Source: Streptococcaceae bacterium | GTDB lineage: Bacteria > Bacillota > Bacilli > Lactobacillales > Streptococcaceae | Length of the DNA: 5,271 nucleotides | Direction: 5' to 3' | Assembly: GCA_031279745.1 (NCBI GenBank) | Contig: JAITHN010000166.1 | Span: 1-5,271, forward strand | Part shown: positions 1 through 2,714 of the stretch, in pieces | Position numbering within the stretch: position 1 is the first letter of the stretch | Layout of the letters: each line of letters starts with the position of its first letter | Program-made: the position numbers and the translations under genes | The notes under the pieces: generated by a model | What the model saw: the letters and a program-made list of their open reading frames with translations, nothing else | Told to the model about the DNA's origin: nothing | The model's database searches: none

Positions 1-55
1 CAACCTTAGGTAAAATTCCCGGATTCTTCTTGATTTCGGTTCCAACTTTTGACAT
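1..55 (-). CDS. N-terminal fragment of an unrecognised protein, cut by the left window edge
   Basis: Reading the minus strand from position 55, an ATG opens a frame that stays open to the window edge and gives MSKVGTEIKKNPGILPKV. An AAAGGAG ribosome binding site sits 8 bases upstream (positions 64-70), which is ideal spacing for Bacilli and is the main reason to call a real start here. Eighteen residues are too few to assign a family, and I do not recognise them. The gene lies downstream of the Fic-like gene on the same strand, 178 bases from its stop codon. A candidate promoter and a possible structured leader lie in that gap, so it is probably transcribed separately. Confidence 0.7.
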   Translation of the reverse strand, partial: MSKVGTEIKKNPGILPKV

Positions 56-63
56 GTTTCGTA

Positions 64-70
64 CTCCTTT
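64..70 (-). promoter_or_regulatory. Ribosome binding site of the left-edge gene
   Basis: The minus strand reads AAAGGAG, followed by 8 bases and ATG at position 55. This is close to the ideal Bacilli Shine-Dalgarno sequence and supports the start of the truncated gene. Confidence 0.75.
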
Positions 71-187
71 TTCTGAATTGAGGGATTCAATGTTGCGTTT
101 GGCGCTTCCCTTAGGTCAGGCTTTCGTTCAGCATTCCCAAGAAGCCACACAGGGTGGCATTTAATCAATCTAGAATACCTGACTGAA
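71..187 (-). other. Possible structured 5' RNA leader of the left-edge gene
   Basis: Transcript from the candidate promoter at 193-220 would carry about 130 untranslated bases with several possible stems. TCAG-G-TATTC (182-173) can pair with GAATG-CTGA (136-128), giving 9 pairs with one bulge and one G-U. GCCAC (158-154) pairs with GTGGC (148-144) around a 5-base loop. AGGGA (111-107) pairs with TCCCT (85-81), just upstream of the ribosome binding site. GTCAGG (183-178) can instead pair with CCTGAC (120-115), which excludes the first stem. I compared it by eye with the common riboswitches, T-box and ribosomal-protein leaders and recognise none. Stems this short also occur by chance, so this is a hypothesis. 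Confidence 0.3.
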
Positions 188-252
188 TATTGACTATAAC
201 CTACCATTTAAACTATTGAAGACTGAGTGTGATTTAATGTAGGGATTCAATG
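81..252. repeat. 12-base direct repeat flanking the Fic-gene 3' end and leader
   Basis: AGGGATTCAATG occurs at 81-92 and again at 241-252, exactly 160 bases apart. The first copy lies in the untranslated region before the left-edge gene, the second in the last codons of the Fic-like gene. A 12-base match in a window this size is not rare by chance, so it may mean nothing. Confidence 0.3.
193..220 (-). promoter_or_regulatory. Candidate promoter for the left-edge gene
   Basis: On the minus strand a TATAGT -10 (198-193, 5 of 6 to consensus) follows a weak TTCAAT -35 (220-215, 3 of 6) with a 16-base spacer. The predicted start is near position 186, at the 5' edge of the possible structured leader. 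The weak -35 keeps confidence low. Confidence 0.35.
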
Positions 253-1355
253 CGGATAGCATTAGACTCCGTTTGAGTTAGGCTGCGATAGACGTCCACT
301 GGGCGTTTTTGAACGGGGGTATAAGCGGTCGCGCGTCCCTTCCCTACTTTTTCAAGTTCGTTATCTTTCACAAGTTCACCGAGTTTTCGCTCCACTGTTT
401 TTTTGCTGTATTCAGGGACGAGCGTGAGGATGGTTTCTTTTTTTAGTGGTTCTGGAGCATGCTTCACCACTTCGTAAATGCGGTATTTAGAAGAAAGTTT
501 TGTTTTTGAATCTAATGGACAAAACCGACTCTCAAAATCGCTATAAGCCTTCTCGATTATTTCAAGAGTAAATTGAACGAAAGGGATGTAGTTTTTAGGT
601 TGTGTATGAGGGTCGAGAAGTTCAAAGAGAAGAGTTTGATAGCGCTGATTTTCTTCTTCGATAAACCGGTCGATAGAAATGTATTTTCCAACAAGATAGT
701 CGTTTTGGAAAAGTAAAAGGAGTAAGAGTAAACGACCGATTCGTGCGTTTGAATTTGTAAAAGGTTGCGTAGTGAGGAAATCAAAAACAGTTGCAACGAT
801 CGTGATTAGTGGATCCACCTTAGCAGAATCTAAGGCGTTTTGATAAGTCAGTAAAATTTTGCTCAACTCTTCCGGTAGCAAAAGCACCTGATTGGGTTGC
901 AAACGTCGAATATCTTGGATGCTTGACTTCCCAGAAGAAAGAACTTCATCCAAAGTAGTTGGAAGATGGTTTTCACTCTTTTTTAAATGTCGATTGAGCG
1001 TTCGGTGTAGTTGTAAAAGGTGATTGGCACTCATTTGAATGAAAAGGTAATTATTTTCAACAAATTTTAGTGCTTCTGCATACCCTAGAATTTTTTTTTC
1101 ATTGTCGTCTTGAGGAATGGTTACTCCCGTAATTAAATCTTGGAGTCTGCGATGATTCACCCGAATCCCGTCCAAGCTGTTGCCGTAATCGACAGCATCG
1201 ACAAAAGAAAGGAATTCAAGCCGCTCCAGTGATTTTTTTTCATCACGTAAAATGGCACGTTGCTTGCCGCGGTGCTCACGAATATCTGAAACTAGATTGA
1301 CGATTTCAAGATGTTTTGCGATTTCTTCAAGTTTTGAGTAATCAAATGTTTTCAT
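234..1355 (-). CDS. Fic-domain protein with degenerate active site and C-terminal winged helix
   Basis: Fic proteins normally transfer AMP or another nucleotide part to target proteins, using the motif HPFx(D/E)GNGRxxR. This 373-residue protein keeps the fold-level sequence of the Fic branch that ends in a winged helix: an inhibitory-helix-like region (YGNSLDGI, residues 57-64), a GYAEAL segment (91-96), an LHRTL segment (116-120), the Fic core (about 187-230, including VGKYISIDR), a PF..FTLEIIEKAY segment (258-271) and a winged-helix-like tail (about 285-347). The motif at 197-208 reads QPFTNSNARIGR: the catalytic His is Gln, Asp is Asn, and both Gly positions are Ser and Ala, while Asn203, Arg205 and Arg208 remain. 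Seven Leu follow (209-215). The frame is open upstream to 1544, but ATG at 1355 has the strong AAGGAGGGG site, and the extension would run into the terminator of the preceding gene. The reading frame is intact, so it is probably expressed. I infer loss or change of nucleotidyl transfer and perhaps a regulatory role. Family assignment is firm; function is not. Confidence 0.85.
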   Translation of the reverse strand: MKTFDYSKLEEIAKHLEIVNLVSDIREHRGKQRAILRDEKKSLERLEFLSFVDAVDYGNSLDGIRVNHRRLQDLITGVTIPQDDNEKKILGYAEALKFVENNYLFIQMSANHLLQLHRTLNRHLKKSENHLPTTLDEVLSSGKSSIQDIRRLQPNQVLLLPEELSKILLTYQNALDSAKVDPLITIVATVFDFLTTQPFTNSNARIGRLLLLLLLFQNDYLVGKYISIDRFIEEENQRYQTLLFELLDPHTQPKNYIPFVQFTLEIIEKAYSDFESRFCPLDSKTKLSSKYRIYEVVKHAPEPLKKETILTLVPEYSKKTVERKLGELVKDNELEKVGKGRATAYTPVQKRPVDVYRSLTQTESNAIRIESLH

Positions 1356-1357
1356 AG

Positions 1358-1366
1358 CCCCTCCTT
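1358..1366 (-). promoter_or_regulatory. Ribosome binding site that fixes the Fic-like gene start
   Basis: The minus strand reads AAGGAGGGG, then CT and ATG at 1355. Counting from the AAGGAGG core, the spacing is 4 bases, slightly short. No comparable site precedes the upstream ATG at 1544, so this site decides the start. Confidence 0.8.
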
Positions 1367-1380
1367 TTTTCTCTACCTCT

Positions 1381-1409
1381 ATTTTAGATTTTTTAGGCAG
1401 TAAATGCAA
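1381..1409 (-). promoter_or_regulatory. Candidate promoter of the Fic-like gene
   Basis: The minus strand has TTGCAT (1409-1404), a 17-base spacer and TAAAAT (1386-1381, 5 of 6 to the -10 consensus). Transcription would start around 1375, leaving a leader of about 20 bases that contains the ribosome binding site. The -35 matches only in TTG. A second A/T-rich -10-like stretch (TTTATAAAC) lies further upstream near 1442-1450 and could be used instead. Confidence 0.45.
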
Positions 1410-1524
1410 GGAGAGCTGAGGAAAAACGCTTTCATAATTTCGGTTTATAAAGATTAAACGACCCACAAAAAAGATAGCTACACACCGTGGTTCTTGTCTT
1501 GCACGGAAGCAGACACTACGATAC

Positions 1525-1563
1525 AAAACAGCGACAGTATCCAATGGATACTGTCGCTGTTTT
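1525..1563 (-). terminator. Intrinsic terminator after the SPFH gene, possibly bidirectional
   Basis: A perfect 18-base-pair stem (1525-1542 with 1546-1563) has a 3-base loop. The GC-rich middle is flanked by A4 and T4-T5, so the RNA ends in U's on either strand. It begins 5 bases after the SPFH stop codon at 1569, the usual place for a rho-independent terminator. It separates the SPFH gene from the Fic-like gene, so those two are unlikely to be one operon. Confidence 0.9.
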
Positions 1564-1568
1564 TCGAT

Positions 1569-2522
1569 TTAAACTTTAGGCGCAGGAGTTGTTTTTTCAC
1601 TCGCTTTTAGAGCGGTGATGAGCTCGTTGCGCATGCCTTCGATTCCTTCTGGAGAGTTTGGCAAGAAGATGGTTGAAGCACCAGATTTTCCAAGTGCGGT
1701 CATGGTATCTAAGTACTGATTAATCATCAAGACGGACATGATTTCTTTTTCACTAATCCCACTGTCTGCAAGTTGTTCAAAGCTTTTCGCCAATCCGTCG
1801 ACGATGGCACGGCGTTGATTTGCAAGTCCTTCCCCTTGAAGTTGTGCTTTTTCAGCTTCCGCTTTGGCAGCAGTAACGATGCGTATGCGGTCGGCTTCTG
1901 CAAGTTCTTGCGCGGCAACACGTTGACGTTGGGCAGCATTGATGGAATTCATAGATTCCTTCACATCCTCTGCTGGATCGATTGCAGTCACTAAGGTTTT
2001 AATAATAATGTACCCGAATTGACTCATTCCTTCACCAACGGTTTCTTGGACGTTTAAGGCGATGTCTTCTTTTCTTTCAAATGCTTCATCAAGCGTTAAG
2101 GTTGGTACTGCTGAACGAATGGCATCTTCGATATAAGATTTAATCTGTTCTACAGGATTTTGCAATTCATAAAAAGAAGTATCAATCTTTGTTGGATCCA
2201 CACGGAATTGTGTAGAAATCGAAACTTTTACAAAGACATTGTCTTTTGTTTTCGTTTCCAATTGAATTTCTTTCTGATTGACTCTCAAATCAATTGTTGC
2301 GGCAATATTGTCGATGACAGGAATTTTAAAATATAATCCTGCAGTCGCTATTTTTTGGAATTTCCCAAAACGTTCTAAAATAACAGCTGACTGTTGTGGA
2401 ACGATATAAAAGAATCCTCCATTTGCTGATTTTCTTTTCTTCACTTGTTCTCTCCTTTGTTGTGGATAATGTGGTCGCTGTGGCATATTCGGAGTCTCAA
2501 ACCCCGCAAAAAAATTTTCCAT
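1569..2522 (-). CDS. SPFH/band 7 (prohibitin-homology) protein, HIR-like
   Basis: SPFH proteins form large ring or cage oligomers at membranes and organise microdomains, often with proteases or lipid enzymes. The 317-residue product has a Pro/Gln-rich basic N-terminus (about 1-33), the SPFH domain (about 36-195; FFYIVPQQSAVILERFGKF at its start, then LETKTKDNVFVKVS at 88-101 and EQIKSYIEDAIRSAVP at 125-140), an Ala/Glu/Arg-rich coiled-coil segment (about 195-235) and a C-terminal oligomerisation-like part containing RRAIVDGL (237-244) and MINQYLDTM (266-274). Block by block this recalls plant HIR proteins rather than HflK/HflC. Unlike typical bacterial stomatins, it has no hydrophobic N-terminal helix; its only strongly hydrophobic start is the short FFYIV stretch. 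The start at 2522 is supported by GGGGGAGGAA just upstream. It has its own promoter and terminator. Family membership is secure; the partner and cellular role are unknown. Confidence 0.92.
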   Translation of the reverse strand: MENFFAGFETPNMPQRPHYPQQRREQVKKRKSANGGFFYIVPQQSAVILERFGKFQKIATAGLYFKIPVIDNIAATIDLRVNQKEIQLETKTKDNVFVKVSISTQFRVDPTKIDTSFYELQNPVEQIKSYIEDAIRSAVPTLTLDEAFERKEDIALNVQETVGEGMSQFGYIIIKTLVTAIDPAEDVKESMNSINAAQRQRVAAQELAEADRIRIVTAAKAEAEKAQLQGEGLANQRRAIVDGLAKSFEQLADSGISEKEIMSVLMINQYLDTMTALGKSGASTIFLPNSPEGIEGMRNELITALKASEKTTPAPKV

Positions 2523-2525
2523 ATA

Positions 2526-2535
2526 TTCCTCCCCC
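2526..2535 (-). promoter_or_regulatory. Ribosome binding site of the SPFH gene
   Basis: The minus strand reads GGGGGAGGAA, followed by TAT and the ATG at 2522. The GGAGG core (2532-2528) lies 5 bases from the start codon and confirms it. Confidence 0.8.
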
Positions 2536-2545
2536 TTATTAGCCC

Positions 2546-2574
2546 ATTATATCAAAGAAAAGTGAAGCATACAA
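2546..2574 (-). promoter_or_regulatory. Promoter of the SPFH gene (extended -10)
   Basis: The minus strand has TTGTAT (2574-2569), a 17-base spacer and a perfect TATAAT (2551-2546) preceded by TGA, giving the extended -10 TGATATAAT. The transcript would start near 2540, about 18 bases before the ATG and just ahead of the ribosome binding site. The -35 matches only in TTG, but the extended -10 compensates. Confidence 0.75.
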
Positions 2575-2604
2575 AAAAGCGTCTACAACGGCCTTGTCTG
2601 ACGC
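2573..2604 (-). terminator. Orphan terminator-like hairpin in the divergent intergenic region
   Basis: On the minus strand GCGTC (2604-2600) pairs with GACGC (2583-2579), and inside it ACAA (2597-2594) pairs with TTGT (2588-2585) across a small internal loop. Six T's follow directly (2578-2573). This is a plausible intrinsic terminator, yet no gene on the minus strand lies upstream of it; the DNA there is the start of dinG on the other strand. The T-tract overlaps the -35 of the SPFH promoter. It may stop antisense transcripts, end a small RNA, or act as an attenuator for a longer SPFH transcript. Confidence 0.5.
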
Positions 2605-2642
2605 AGTGCATAGCCAGAATCATCAGGAAGGGGTGGAGCACT
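2605..2642 (-). other. Possible additional stem next to the orphan terminator
   Basis: AGTGC (2642-2638) and GCACT (2609-2605) can pair on the minus strand around a 28-base loop, directly before the terminator-like hairpin. The loop contains a pyrimidine run CCACCCCTTCC (2635-2625), resembling the C-rich loops of Gram-positive small RNAs that bind ribosome binding sites. The stem is short and no convincing promoter for such an RNA was found, so this remains weak. Confidence 0.25.
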
Positions 2643-2660
2643 CAAAAAATAAAAAGGTTT

Positions 2661-2690
2661 TTAGGAGTCAGCCTTGAAGTTTGCTATAAT
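2661..2690 (+). promoter_or_regulatory. Promoter of dinG (extended -10)
   Basis: A perfect TATAAT at 2685-2690 is preceded by TGC, giving the extended -10 TGCTATAAT. The best -35 candidate is a weak TTAGGA (2661-2666) at an 18-base spacing. The transcript should start near 2697, only about 18 bases before the start codon, with the ribosome binding site in between. No GAAC-N4-GTTC type SOS operator is visible near it, so LexA control is not supported by the sequence. Confidence 0.75.
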
Positions 2691-2701
2691 GTAGAAAAAT
2701 G

Positions 2702-2709
2702 AAAGGGGA
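2702..2709 (+). promoter_or_regulatory. dinG: Ribosome binding site of dinG
   Basis: AAAGGGGA ends 5 bases before the ATG at 2715, a good Shine-Dalgarno match. The ATG at 2699 is out of frame with dinG and closes after 14 codons, so 2715 is the start. Confidence 0.7.
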
Positions 2710-2714
2710 AGCTT

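Noticed and set aside
146..160. T-box-like AGGGTGGcA on the plus strand
   Set aside because: The conserved T-box sequence AGGGTGGnACCGCG stops matching after the first bases, no plus-strand synthetase or amino-acid gene follows, and the bases form part of a local GCCAC/GTGGC hairpin.
56..233. SRP RNA, tmRNA, RNase P RNA or tRNA in the left intergenic region
   Set aside because: A short GGTCAGG-like stretch recalls SRP RNA, but the flanking conserved loop and the overall fold are missing, and no tRNA arms or tmRNA tag sequence were found.
557..796. 79-codon ORF on the minus strand in another frame inside the Fic gene
   Set aside because: It lies wholly within the well-supported Fic reading frame and its low-complexity Ser/Leu/Phe composition is typical of a shadow frame.
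1356..1544. N-terminal extension of the Fic protein from the ATG at 1544 (63 extra residues)
   Set aside because: The extension starts inside the terminator stem of the SPFH gene, has no ribosome binding site, does not resemble Fic proteins, and the internal ATG at 1355 has a strong AAGGAGGGG site.
1773..1994. 73-codon plus-strand ORF opposite the SPFH gene
   Set aside because: It is antisense to a conserved SPFH coding region, with no ribosome binding site or family pattern.
234..2522. Fic and SPFH genes as a two-gene toxin-antitoxin or defence operon
   Set aside because: A perfect 18-bp terminator stands between them and the Fic gene has its own promoter and ribosome binding site; neither protein resembles a Doc/Phd-type pair.
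2445..2702. 85-codon plus-strand ORF over the SPFH start and the divergent intergenic region
   Set aside because: It overlaps the SPFH N-terminus, its promoter, the orphan hairpin and the dinG promoter, has no ribosome binding site, and its product has no recognisable pattern.
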